The notes: generated by a model not told the origin, from the sequence alone. Shown: positions 34,991-43,347, counted from the stretch's first letter. The stretch is DNA of 64,000 nucleotides from Pedobacter sp. KBW06 (GCF_003852525.1 NZ_QAJL01000002.1:952097-1016096), one strand, 5' to 3'. Made by a program: numbers and translations.

Positions 34991-37786
34991 ATGAAACATA
35001 AATTCCTAGTATTAGTCTTGTTTTTAGTAAGCTCAGTCTCCGTTTTTGCCCAGAACCAGTATGAAGTCAAAGGTTTAGTCACCGATACTGCCGCAAGTTA
35101 TAAAATGGTTAACTCCACCATCACCCTCTTAAAAGCCAAAGATTCCACGCTCGTTAAATTCACCAGAGCTGGTGCCGATGGTGCTTTTACGCTGAGCAAT
35201 CTTTCTCCGGGAAAATTCATACTGCTGCTCAGTTACCCTGGTTATGCGGATTATGTAGAAGATTTTCAGCTCGATTCGGTAAAAAAGACAAGAGATTTTG
35301 GCCAGATGAACATGACCCTGAAAGCAACCATTCTAAAGGGTGTGATCATTAAGGGAAATATCACAGCGATAAAAATAAAAGGAGACACCACGGAATTCAA
35401 TGCCGCAGCCTATAAAATTCAGCCCAATTCAAAAGTCGAGGACTTGTTAAAACAGCTTCCCGGCATTACCGTAGATAAAAACGGAAAAATTACGGCGCAG
35501 GGACAGGCGGTAAATAAAGTTCTGGTTGATGGCGAAGAGTTCTTTGGTGATGATCCTACCCTGGTCACGAAAAACCTACGTGGCGACATGGTAGACAAGG
35601 TTCAGCTGTATGATAAGAAGAGCGATCAGGCCACGTTTACCGGTATCGACGATGGACAAAAAGCAAAAACTATCAACATTCAACTCAAAGAGGACAAAAA
35701 GAACGGTTATTTCGGCAAGGTAGACGCAGGGGCCGGAACAGAGAAATTCTATCAGGCTCAAACCATGTTCAATGCCTTCAAAGGCAAGAAAAAGTTCTCT
35801 GCCTACGGGACCATTGGAAACACAGGAAAGACCGGATTGGGATGGGAAGACAATGACAAATATGGCGGCAACCAAATGGAAGTTACTGAAGATGGCGGTA
35901 TGATGTTTTATAGCGGCGGAGGTGATGATGGCCTCGATTCCTTTAACGGCAGGTACAATGGCCGGGGAATTCCTTTGACGAAAAGCGGTGGCGTTCATTT
36001 CGACAATAAATGGAATAAGGACAAAGAAAGCATTAATACCAATTATAAAATCGGTTCAATCGATGTGGATGGAACCAATACAACTTTAACCCAGAACAAC
36101 ATTCCCGGGCAGGCCTATAATACCACAGCCAGTGAGCGCTTCAGCAACCGGATGTTCAGGCACAAACTGGACGGAACCTATTCCATTAATCTGGATTCCA
36201 ATGCCACACTAAAAGTTGCCATTGACGGGACATTAAAAGACAGCAACACCGCCGATGAATCTGATGCAATCAGCGTTAGAGATAACCAGAGCAAATTAAA
36301 CACGAGCAAAAACAAATCCAGCACTGATGGGAACCAGCGGGCTTTAAATGCCAGCGCATTCTACACTCAAAAATTAAAGAAAAAAGGACGTACTTTTTCC
36401 CTGAGATTGAGTCAGGCATTGAATGAGAATAAAAGCACCGGTTTTTTATATTCGGACAACCAGTTCTTTGATGAACAGGGAAACCGATCGAGCCAGGAAA
36501 TCGTGGATCAATACAAAACAAACAGCAGTACCAACAGTGCTTTCAACAGTAACCTGACTTATACCGAACCGCTTAGTAAAGAACTTTCCCTGATTCTGAA
36601 TTATGGCCTGGGCATCAACAAAGGCCTTTCCGACAGAAAATCCTTTAATAAAGCCGGCGATGGCAGTTACAGCATTCTGGACAAGGATTACAGCAATAAT
36701 TTTGAGCTCAACCAACTGTCCAATCAGGGGGGAGCGATGTTCAATTTCAAAAAAGACAAATCGGTCATCACCCTCGGAACCAAAATCAGTGACGTAAAGT
36801 TTGAGCAATTCAACAAGTATAGCAACACCACCTACAAAAGAAATTTCACCAACTGGAACCCTCAGCTGAGTTATAGGTACAACCTCTCGCAGATGGCTTC
36901 TTTCCGGTTCAATTACAACGGAAATACCAGACAACCCGGGATAGATCAGCTTCAGCCATTAAAAGTAAATACAGATCCGCTGAATATCGTAGAGGGAAAT
37001 CCGGAACTGAGACCCTCATTCAATAGCAGCATCAATATGGGCTATAACTCTTATAAAGTAATGAGTGGCCAGTCCATCTATATTGGCGCCAATTATGGTT
37101 TCAACTCGAATGCCATCACCAGTAGCATTGTTACGGACGACAAAGGTAAAAGCACCTCAAAATCGATCAATTTATCGGAAAAAACACCAATTAACTACGG
37201 CATCAATGTCTACCTGAGCCGGAAGATAAATCTCTTTGACCTCAATGTCGGACTGAATGGAAATATTTCCGGCAGTAAGAACTACAGTTTGGTCAATAAA
37301 GAATTAAATACCACAAAATCCAATTCCTACAATGGCGGGGTAAATCTATCAAAGTATAAAGAGAAAGGATACTCCTTTTATTTATCTGTTGGCCCGACCT
37401 ATAATACGAGCGAAGCCTCTTTGCAGCAGCAACGAAATAACAATGGATGGGGCACCAGGGGAGATGCAAGCTTTAGCATCTACCTTCCCGGAAAAGTAGA
37501 GATTAGCACAGACGGAGATTACGAATACAGGGCTAAAACACAAACCTTCAATCAGGAGTTTGAGCGTTTCATCTGGAATGCATCGATCAGTAAAAAATTC
37601 TTTAAAGAAGAGAACCTTAAACTCAGTGCGTCTGCGAACGACTTACTCAACCAGAATGTTGGCTTTGACCGGAGTTCCAGTAATAACCGGATCACCCAAA
37701 GTAACTATGTCACGATAAAAAGATATTTCATGTTATCCCTGATCTGGGATTTCAATAAAATGGGCGGATCAGCCCCTAAACCATAA
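34991..37786 (+). CDS. Outer membrane beta-barrel protein with carboxypeptidase-regulatory domain
   Basis: This 931-residue protein has a signal peptide (MKHKFLVLVLFLVSSVSVFA) and a carboxypeptidase-regulatory-like domain (about 24-115; DGAFTLSNLSPGKFILLLSYPGY). A plug-like part (about 130-240) has VEDLLKQLPGITVDKNG and VLVDGEEFFGDDP. The barrel has the family segments IVEGNPELRPSFNSS and a C-terminal SLIWDFNK strand. It resembles the OMP_b-brl group related to TonB receptors; cargo unknown. The GLPGLI gene starts 5 bp after its stop. Its promoter carries a TTTAACA array and an ACTAA/TTAGT dyad, so it is probably under two-way control. Confidence 0.88.
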   Translation: MKHKFLVLVLFLVSSVSVFAQNQYEVKGLVTDTAASYKMVNSTITLLKAKDSTLVKFTRAGADGAFTLSNLSPGKFILLLSYPGYADYVEDFQLDSVKKTRDFGQMNMTLKATILKGVIIKGNITAIKIKGDTTEFNAAAYKIQPNSKVEDLLKQLPGITVDKNGKITAQGQAVNKVLVDGEEFFGDDPTLVTKNLRGDMVDKVQLYDKKSDQATFTGIDDGQKAKTINIQLKEDKKNGYFGKVDAGAGTEKFYQAQTMFNAFKGKKKFSAYGTIGNTGKTGLGWEDNDKYGGNQMEVTEDGGMMFYSGGGDDGLDSFNGRYNGRGIPLTKSGGVHFDNKWNKDKESINTNYKIGSIDVDGTNTTLTQNNIPGQAYNTTASERFSNRMFRHKLDGTYSINLDSNATLKVAIDGTLKDSNTADESDAISVRDNQSKLNTSKNKSSTDGNQRALNASAFYTQKLKKKGRTFSLRLSQALNENKSTGFLYSDNQFFDEQGNRSSQEIVDQYKTNSSTNSAFNSNLTYTEPLSKELSLILNYGLGINKGLSDRKSFNKAGDGSYSILDKDYSNNFELNQLSNQGGAMFNFKKDKSVITLGTKISDVKFEQFNKYSNTTYKRNFTNWNPQLSYRYNLSQMASFRFNYNGNTRQPGIDQLQPLKVNTDPLNIVEGNPELRPSFNSSINMGYNSYKVMSGQSIYIGANYGFNSNAITSSIVTDDKGKSTSKSINLSEKTPINYGINVYLSRKINLFDLNVGLNGNISGSKNYSLVNKELNTTKSNSYNGGVNLSKYKEKGYSFYLSVGPTYNTSEASLQQQRNNNGWGTRGDASFSIYLPGKVEISTDGDYEYRAKTQTFNQEFERFIWNASISKKFFKEENLKLSASANDLLNQNVGFDRSSSNNRITQSNYVTIKRYFMLSLIWDFNKMGGSAPKP

Positions 37787-37791
37787 GCACT

Positions 37792-38565
37792 ATGAAACAG
37801 CCTCTAATTTTACTCTTCCTCCTATTTGGATCCGCGCTGACACAGGCGCAGAATGTGCGGTTTACCACAGATGGGGTAATTGAATTTGAAAAGAAAACCA
37901 ATATGTATGCCCTGATTAAAAAAAGCATTAACAAAGACAATTCGTCTTATATGCAATCCGCCTTTGATGCCTATAAAAAGAGTCAGCCTCAATTTAAGGT
38001 TTCAAAGAGTACACTTGCTTTTTCAAAAGACAGAACCCTTTTTACCCCTATTAAAGAAGACAACAGCAATTCAAGGGGATTTTTTGGAGATGATCCAACT
38101 TCTTCACAGAACAATACCATCTTTACAGACCTTGCTAAATCCAGCTTTATTGCTCAGAAAAATGTATATGAAGAAACCTACCTCGTAAAGGACAGTACCA
38201 GAAAGATCAACTGGAAAGTAACGGAAGAAACCCGGGAAATTGCAGGCTATGAATGTCGGAGGGCCAACGCCATTGTGCTTGACTCCATCTATGTGGTCGC
38301 TTTTTATACTGATAAGATTCCTGTTTCCGGCGGGCCGGAGTCATTCTCGGGTTTACCGGGAATGATTTTGGGAGTAGCCCTGCCGCATGAAAATGTATCC
38401 TGGTTTGCGACCAGTATCAAGGACCGGCCGGTAACAGAATCGGAGCTAAAGGCTCCGGTAAAAGGAAAACAAATGAACAATAAAGGATTGATGGAAACCA
38501 TTCAATCCGCACTGAAAAGCTGGGGTGAATATGCTCAGGTTGCACTAAAGGCTTTCAGCCTTTAG
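37792..38565 (+). CDS. GLPGLI family secreted protein
   Basis: This 257-residue protein has a signal peptide (MKQPLILLFLLFGSALTQAQ) and the family signature FSGLPGMILGVALPHENV near residue 185. Genes of this family often follow outer-membrane barrel genes, as here, but no biochemical role is established. The protein may assist or be exported by the barrel protein upstream. Its stop codon overlaps the stop of the convergent response regulator by 3 bp (38562-38565, TTAG), with a hairpin directly over it. Confidence 0.88.
   Translation: MKQPLILLFLLFGSALTQAQNVRFTTDGVIEFEKKTNMYALIKKSINKDNSSYMQSAFDAYKKSQPQFKVSKSTLAFSKDRTLFTPIKEDNSNSRGFFGDDPTSSQNNTIFTDLAKSSFIAQKNVYEETYLVKDSTRKINWKVTEETREIAGYECRRANAIVLDSIYVVAFYTDKIPVSGGPESFSGLPGMILGVALPHENVSWFATSIKDRPVTESELKAPVKGKQMNNKGLMETIQSALKSWGEYAQVALKAFSL
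38545..38565. terminator. Hairpin covering the two convergent stop codons
   Basis: CTAAAGGCT (38545-38553) and AGCCTTTAG (38557-38565) form a perfect 9-bp stem with a TTC loop, ending exactly at the GLPGLI stop codon. The T-tract after it is short, so termination may be leaky and the two operons may read into each other. Confidence 0.45.
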
Positions 38566-39257
38566 TTTACCAATAGTTTATATCCTTTTCCATGAACATT
38601 CAGGATCTCTACCTTAGGGTCTTCCCTAAGGTATTTCCTTAGTTTACTTAAAAACACATCCATGCTGCGTCCGTTAAAGTAGTTGTCATCATGCCAGATG
38701 CTGAGTAATGCTTCTTCGCGGGTAAGTACCGCATTTTTCTTCAAACACAGCAACTGCAATAACTCTGCTTCTTTTGTGCTGAGCTTTTGCTGCTGCCCTT
38801 TAAAGTGAATCAACTGGGTGGTATAGTCAAAAGTATATTCGCCAATCAGGAAATGTGTTTCCACCGGACTCAGTTCAGCTCCTTCTTTTGCAGAAACCCT
38901 TTTCAATAAGGCATTGATCCTCAACAGCAACTCTTCAATCCGAAAGGGCTTGGTAATGTAATCGTCTCCACCAAGGTCATAAGCTGAGGCTTTATCTTCC
39001 ATCATCGCTTTAGCCGTAGCAAAAATGATTGGAATGTGCTGATTGATTTTCCGAATCTCCTTACCCAGGGTAAATCCATCTTTCTTAGGCATCATGACAT
39101 CCAGAATGCACATGTCAAAATCCTGCTTTCCGAAAGCCTTCAATCCTTCCTCACCATCCACACACAGGATTACGTCAAATTTACCTTTCAGCTGCAGGTA
39201 ATCTTGCAAAAGCAAACCCAGATTCGGATCATCTTCTACCAATAGAATTCTTTTCAT
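38562..39257 (-). CDS. OmpR-family response regulator
   Basis: This 231-residue protein has a receiver domain with D9/D10, phosphoacceptor D53 (MCILDVMMPKKDG), conserved ATAKA and the lysine in YITKPF. A C-terminal winged helix follows (about 130-230; KEAELLQLLCLKKNAVLTREEAL and DVFLSKLRKYL). It overlaps the upstream kinase gene by one base (TAATG). Likely targets are the TTTAACA direct repeats seen in front of its own operon and of the convergent barrel/GLPGLI operon; that is inference from motif sharing. Confidence 0.94.
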   Translation of the reverse strand: MKRILLVEDDPNLGLLLQDYLQLKGKFDVILCVDGEEGLKAFGKQDFDMCILDVMMPKKDGFTLGKEIRKINQHIPIIFATAKAMMEDKASAYDLGGDDYITKPFRIEELLLRINALLKRVSAKEGAELSPVETHFLIGEYTFDYTTQLIHFKGQQQKLSTKEAELLQLLCLKKNAVLTREEALLSIWHDDNYFNGRSMDVFLSKLRKYLREDPKVEILNVHGKGYKLLVN

Positions 39258-41101
39258 TAGTTATGATTTAGCGGTAATATTATTTCAAATACAGTGCCTT
39301 TATCTTTTTCACTATGGACCTTAATTACCCCGTTCATTTGTTCGATGATGTCCTGTACATAGTTCAGCCCGAGTCCGAACCCTTTCACATCATGTAAGTT
39401 TCCTGTCGGCACTCTGTAGAACTGATCAAAAACACGTTTTGTTTGTTCCTTAGTCATCCCGATACCTTCGTCGGCAACTTCAATGACCAGGCCTTTTCCC
39501 GTGTTTTTTGTACTTAGGGTAATTTGAGGTGCATTCGCACTATATTTATTGGCATTGTCAATTAAGTTATAAATCACATTGGAAAGGTGCAGCTCATCGG
39601 CATAAATGAGGTCTTGTGTAGCATCCAGATGCAGTTTAACCGCAGCATTGTTCTTTTGTAACTGAAGGTTCATGCTGTCTACAACAACCAGGATCAGGTC
39701 GTTTACGTTTAACTCTGTGCGCTCCAGTTTTAATTCCTTTTTTTCTAACCTTGCGATGCTCAGTACGCGTTCAATATGATTTCCGAGGCGGACATTTTCA
39801 TCATAAATGATTCCAGCCAGTCGTTTCACCCGGCTTTTATCGGAAGTAATCTCGGGATCTTTCAGTGCTTCACTCGCAATCATAATGGTGGCCACGGGTG
39901 TTTTAAACTCATGGGTCATGTTGTTGATGAAATCGGTTTTCATTTCCGAGATCTTCTTCTGTTTTAAGATGGCATAAATGGTATAGGCAAAAATAAAGAC
40001 CAGGACCAGCAGTAAACCCGCAGAAGAGCCCATTGTGGCACTCAGGTTCCCCAGGATCAAAGAATTTTCATTGGGAAAATTCAGGTACAGCATTCCGGGG
40101 TCACGAAAGATATCATTGCTAAACAAAGCTACTTTATGAACATCAGCAGGAACCGGTTCCACATCAGCGCTGGAGACCCTCCGGTATAAAACAGAGTCTT
40201 TATTGGCCAGTTTTACCCAAAAATTATAATCCAGCTTAATATTCCGGTTCAGCAATTCATTTCTGATCAGCGTATCCAGTATATCCCTTGGTACCCGCTC
40301 ATTAATGGGAATGTTATCCTGCCTCATCTCCTTAGCGACATCTTCCAAATAATTCAGGCTATTGGTTTTAATGATGACCGTATCTGTCAGTAACTCCTTG
40401 AAAGCCCGTTGAAACTTCTGAGCTTCAATTTCATCTTCACTTTTAAATTTAGCCGCCATTTCAGGGGATACCCTGGGCAAGGTAATCAACAGCGGTTTTT
40501 TGCTAAAAGGGTTAAAAGCCAGATAGCGAATGCTGTCGGGCAGGCGATCTGTGGTGACTTTGAAGGTGACCACCTTTTCGGGAATAGGGATATAAGTCTG
40601 ATTGATATTTGCGGTGATGACATTTCCCGCTTTATCCACACCAAAATTCATATCCACCTGTAGTGGTGATTTTTTGTCGTCATCCAGTGTGGACATTGAT
40701 GTGAACTCTTTTTCAGTGATGATCATTGGCCGGAGATAGTTGTTCCGGATCACACTATCCTGCATATTTAAATCAGCAATGATCTTTTTCTGCTGTTCCA
40801 GTTTTCTCAGCTCTTCTCTTTCTTTATGCTTTTCCTTAAACTCAACCAGGATCTGGGCTTTATCCCTCAGTTCGGCCTCCCTTTCTTCTCTGAGCTGATC
40901 GTCCTTTTTATTGAGATGACTCGCCGCATATCTTTTCTGGACTTTATTAACAACAGCGTTTAAAGCCTGGGTAACATCTTGTTCAAAAAGCTGCGATTTA
41001 AGGTTATAGGCCTCCCTTATGTAATACAATTGCATTACAAATACACCAAGCAAGGCTATGGTCATTAAGGCGGTTATCAACCAAAGGCTTCTTTTCTTCA
41101 T
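39257..41101 (-). CDS. Membrane sensor histidine kinase with large periplasmic domain
   Basis: This 614-residue protein has membrane spans at about 7-27 and 359-379, enclosing a ~330-residue periplasmic domain. The part about 60-115 is rich in charged residues and probably a coiled coil (REEREAELRDKAQILVEF). The catalytic part has H397 in NNMTHEFKTPVATI, the N box YNLIDNANKYS, and the G boxes VADEGIGM and GFGLGLNYV. The size of the sensor fits envelope signals rather than a small membrane cue. A -7 element TATTTTTG is 11 bp before the ATG, and TTTAACA repeats lie 27 bp upstream of that, suggesting autoregulation. Confidence 0.93.
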   Translation of the reverse strand: MKKRSLWLITALMTIALLGVFVMQLYYIREAYNLKSQLFEQDVTQALNAVVNKVQKRYAASHLNKKDDQLREEREAELRDKAQILVEFKEKHKEREELRKLEQQKKIIADLNMQDSVIRNNYLRPMIITEKEFTSMSTLDDDKKSPLQVDMNFGVDKAGNVITANINQTYIPIPEKVVTFKVTTDRLPDSIRYLAFNPFSKKPLLITLPRVSPEMAAKFKSEDEIEAQKFQRAFKELLTDTVIIKTNSLNYLEDVAKEMRQDNIPINERVPRDILDTLIRNELLNRNIKLDYNFWVKLANKDSVLYRRVSSADVEPVPADVHKVALFSNDIFRDPGMLYLNFPNENSLILGNLSATMGSSAGLLLVLVFIFAYTIYAILKQKKISEMKTDFINNMTHEFKTPVATIMIASEALKDPEITSDKSRVKRLAGIIYDENVRLGNHIERVLSIARLEKKELKLERTELNVNDLILVVVDSMNLQLQKNNAAVKLHLDATQDLIYADELHLSNVIYNLIDNANKYSANAPQITLSTKNTGKGLVIEVADEGIGMTKEQTKRVFDQFYRVPTGNLHDVKGFGLGLNYVQDIIEQMNGVIKVHSEKDKGTVFEIILPLNHN

Positions 41102-41112
41102 TACAGGATATT

Positions 41113-41120
41113 CAAAAATA
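41113..41120 (-). promoter_or_regulatory. -7 element TATTTTTG of the kinase/regulator operon
   Basis: This is an exact TAnnTTTG match on the minus strand, 11 bp before the kinase ATG at 41101. Confidence 0.5.
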
Positions 41121-41146
41121 AATAAGGATTAACAGAAAAGCGCTTA

Positions 41147-41163
41147 TTTAACACTTTTTAACA
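41147..41163 (+). promoter_or_regulatory. TTTAACA-N3-TTTAACA repeat before the kinase operon
   Basis: Two exact copies of TTTAACA start 10 bp apart (41147, 41157). A one-mismatch copy (ATTAACA) lies at 41128, about two helical turns away. All are upstream of the -7 element of the kinase operon, on the side where an activator or autoregulator would bind. The same repeat occurs at 34912-34938 and, reversed, at 22714-22730. Confidence 0.6.
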
Positions 41164-41564
41164 CCGGATTTGACGGAGGAGCTGCTACAATTTAAGACAA
41201 ATACCTGGAAAAACGATAGGGAAGCACTTTGATTTCAGCAAGCCATTCAGCCTAAGCTTAAAATTTTTTCGGTACCGGACATTCGCATTAAGATAAATCT
41301 AATTTCCATCCCGCTTTTTGAAGGGTTGAAGACCTGCAAAACAAGCCAGGCAAGGGCAGCGAAAAAGATTGGAAACTCCTTCTTATAAAGCCCGGATAGA
41401 ACAGGGACAAAATGCGTGTTTCATCCGGGTTTGATCCCTGCTCTATCCCGCGCTGATTCCTGCTTTTTCCGAAGCAGTTTCGGGCTGATTCCGGGCAGGG
41501 TATTTAACAAAAAAAACAGCCCTGCAAAAAAGGCTGATTCGGACAAAACACCGGTAAAGAATAA
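41164..41564. repeat. Gene-free stretch with nested inverted and direct repeats
   Basis: No coding frame is convincing here. An imperfect long inverted repeat joins CGGATAGAACAGGGA (41393-41407) with TCCCTGCTCTATCCC (41435-41449): its reverse complement, GGGATAGAGCAGGGA, differs at two positions. GCTGATTC recurs at 41452, 41484 and 41532. GC-rich words such as CCGGGTTTGATCCC and CGGGCTGATTCCGGGCAG repeat the same parts. The pattern resembles a REP/BIME-like intergenic element; only a genome-wide search can tell. Confidence 0.4.
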
Positions 41565-41591
41565 AGGCTGTCCGAAATGATCGGACAGCCT
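41565..41591 (-). terminator. Terminator after the DUF3127 gene
   Basis: AGGCTGTCCGA (41565-41575) and TCGGACAGCCT (41581-41591) form a perfect 11-bp stem with a 5-nt loop. On the minus strand it is followed by TTTATTCTTT, 34 bp after the stop codon. Confidence 0.85.
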
Positions 41592-41624
41592 CGTTTGGTC
41601 AATTTGTTTATTTAAAAAAGATCT

Positions 41625-41990
41625 TTAGAAAGGAAGATCATCTTCCTCGCCCGGTGCGCTATTTAAATCAGCTGGTGGCGCATATGCCGGAGTTGCTGCT
41701 GCAGCTCCAGGAGTAAGTGCGTTGATACGCCATACCACTAAACTGTTAAAATAAGAAGTTTTTCCGGCTTTGTCAGTCCATGGACGACCGCGTAAGTTAA
41801 ATGAAACTTCTACATCATCGCCAGTTTTTAGGCTATCAAATAAAGCGGTTTTATCTTGTAAAGCCTCAAACCTGATGTATTCAGGATAAGTAGGGTTTTC
41901 TGCATATTCTATAATCAGGTCACGTTTCTTAAAAGTCTCACTCACCTGTTGTAATGCACCAATTTCATGCACTTTTCCTTTTATTTCCAT
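41625..41990 (-). CDS. DUF3127 protein with SSB-like acidic C-terminal tip
   Basis: This 121-residue protein of the DUF3127 family has a beta-rich body (about 1-90; KGKVHEIG, RDLIIEYAENP, DDVEVSFNLRGRPW, SYFNSLVVWRI) that looks like an OB fold. A flexible Ala/Pro linker and an acidic end EEDDLPF follow. Single-stranded DNA-binding protein (SSB) ends in an acidic tip of the form DDIPF, used to recruit repair proteins, so the resemblance is strong. The family's function is not established; DNA or RNA binding is my inference. The gene is divergent from the methyltransferase gene with a 72-bp gap. Confidence 0.85.
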   Translation of the reverse strand: MEIKGKVHEIGALQQVSETFKKRDLIIEYAENPTYPEYIRFEALQDKTALFDSLKTGDDVEVSFNLRGRPWTDKAGKTSYFNSLVVWRINALTPGAAAATPAYAPPADLNSAPGEEDDLPF

Positions 41991-42062
41991 AACAATTACT
42001 GTTTTATTCTCGTACGAAGTTCAAATCTCTATATTTTTATTGATAACTTCGCACAATATATT

Positions 42063-43244
42063 ATGCAAGTTTTCCACACAAAAAGCAAGGTTATCTTAAC
42101 CTGCAACAAGCGACTATCGCCATATCTACAGGAAGAGGTTAAATCCCTGGGCTACACTATTGTTAGGGACTTTCCTACAGGGGTAGAGCTGAACATTACC
42201 CTCACTGAATGCATTAAGTTAAATTTGAACTTAAGGTGTGCCAGTCAGATTTTATATTGTTTAAAGAGCTTTAAGGCCAATAACCCGGAAGAATTGTACC
42301 GGGAGCTCCTGGATATGGAATGGGAAGAACTGATTGATTTCTCGGGATATTTCTCGGTGACTTCAAATGTGGATAACCCAACGATCACGACTCCGCTTTT
42401 TGCCAATTTAAAAGTAAAAGATGCCATTGTTGACCGCATAAAAGAGAAGAAAGGGATTCGTCCGAATTCAGGCTCTGATGCCAATAAAGCAGTGGTACAT
42501 TTGTACTGGAAAGACAGTGAAGCAGATATTTTTATCGATACTTCAGGAGAAACGCTGGCAAAACATGGTTACCGTAAAATTCCGGGTAAAGCACCAATGC
42601 TGGAAGCACTGGCTTCCGGTGTGATCATGAGCAGTCAGTGGGACCAGAAATCTCCTTTTGTGAACCCAATGTGCGGTTCGGGTACCTTAGCCATTGAGGC
42701 GGCATTGATTGCCACCAACCGCAGACCTGGACTATTCCGTATGAATTATGGCTTTATGCATATCCTTGGATATGATGAAGAGGTATTTTTCGCAGAGCGA
42801 AGAATTCTGAAAGAGCAGGTGATTAAAAATATAGATCTTCAGATCATTGCGACAGATCTTTCGGAGGATGCCGTTGATGTGAGCCGTAAAAATGCAAAAA
42901 CAGCTGGTGTAGACACACTGATTACTTTTGAAGTTTGCGATTTTGCAGATACTCAGGTTCCCGAAGGCGGTAAAGGCGTAGTCCTTTTCAATCCGGAATA
43001 CGGAGAGCGCCTTGGGGTGCATTCCAAACTGGAAGCAACCTATAAGCGGATGGGCGATTTCATGAAACAGGAATGCAAAGGTTATTTCGGCTATATCTTT
43101 ACCGGAAACCCTGATCTTGCGAAAAAAATCGGTCTTAAAGCCACCAGAAAATTAGAATTCTATAATGGAAAGCTGGACTGCCGGATGCTCGAATATGAGT
43201 TGTACGATGGAACAAGAAGACCAGAGCCAAAAGCAGCAGAATAA
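42063..43244 (+). CDS. THUMP-domain class I RNA methyltransferase (RlmL-like)
   Basis: From ATG 42063 the protein has 393 residues and begins MQVFHTKSKVILTCNKRL; the frame is open upstream but overlaps the divergent DUF3127 gene. A THUMP-like N-terminal half (about 40-165) is followed by a methyltransferase domain with motif I NPMCGSGTLAIEA (201-213), an acidic residue in ATDLSEDAV, and motif IV N310-P-E-Y. Motif IV is NPEY where the family consensus is NPPY. The nearest known relatives methylate guanine N2 in 23S rRNA (RlmL/RlmK) or tRNA; the exact target is unknown. Near-consensus TAACTTCG lies about 15 bp before the start. Confidence 0.9.
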   Translation: MQVFHTKSKVILTCNKRLSPYLQEEVKSLGYTIVRDFPTGVELNITLTECIKLNLNLRCASQILYCLKSFKANNPEELYRELLDMEWEELIDFSGYFSVTSNVDNPTITTPLFANLKVKDAIVDRIKEKKGIRPNSGSDANKAVVHLYWKDSEADIFIDTSGETLAKHGYRKIPGKAPMLEALASGVIMSSQWDQKSPFVNPMCGSGTLAIEAALIATNRRPGLFRMNYGFMHILGYDEEVFFAERRILKEQVIKNIDLQIIATDLSEDAVDVSRKNAKTAGVDTLITFEVCDFADTQVPEGGKGVVLFNPEYGERLGVHSKLEATYKRMGDFMKQECKGYFGYIFTGNPDLAKKIGLKATRKLEFYNGKLDCRMLEYELYDGTRRPEPKAAE

Positions 43245-43257
43245 GGGCTTCAAATAA

Positions 43258-43282
43258 AAAAAAGATTTTTTTTATCTTTTTT
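43258..43282. terminator. A/U hairpin after the methyltransferase gene
   Basis: AAAAAAGAT (43258-43266) and ATCTTTTTT (43274-43282) pair perfectly over a 7-nt T loop. With only weak A-T pairs it may work as a poor terminator. It directly abuts two further dyads ahead of the regulator gene. Confidence 0.4.
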
Positions 43283-43283
43283 G

Positions 43284-43336
43284 AAATCCGTTCGGATTTA
43301 GTTTTCGTTTATACTTCAGTATAAACGAAAACTAAA
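43284..43336. promoter_or_regulatory. Two overlapping palindromes before the XRE regulator gene
   Basis: AAATCCG-TT-CGGATTT (43284-43299) is a perfect 7-bp dyad. It shares its last three bases with a 19-bp perfect dyad (43297-43315 and 43318-43336, centred on TC at 43316-43317), whose arm begins TTTAGTTTTCGTTTATACT. The second dyad ends 11 bp before the ATG at 43348. It could be a high-affinity operator for the regulator itself or form a hairpin across the ribosome-binding region; the two structures exclude each other because they share bases. Confidence 0.6.
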
Positions 43337-43347
43337 CTTCCCAACCT

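Noticed and set aside
36446..36934. 162-codon open frame on the minus strand
   Set aside because: It lies wholly inside the 931-residue barrel gene on the other strand, shows no family feature, and reflects that gene's codon pattern.
41503..41509. A further TTTAACA
   Set aside because: It is a single copy with no partner 10 bp away, inside the repeat-rich gap, so I do not count it as a regulator site.
41967..42062. Upstream extension of the methyltransferase to 41967
   Set aside because: It overlaps the divergent DUF3127 gene and adds a low-complexity start; MQVFHTKSK at 42063 is the family-like start.
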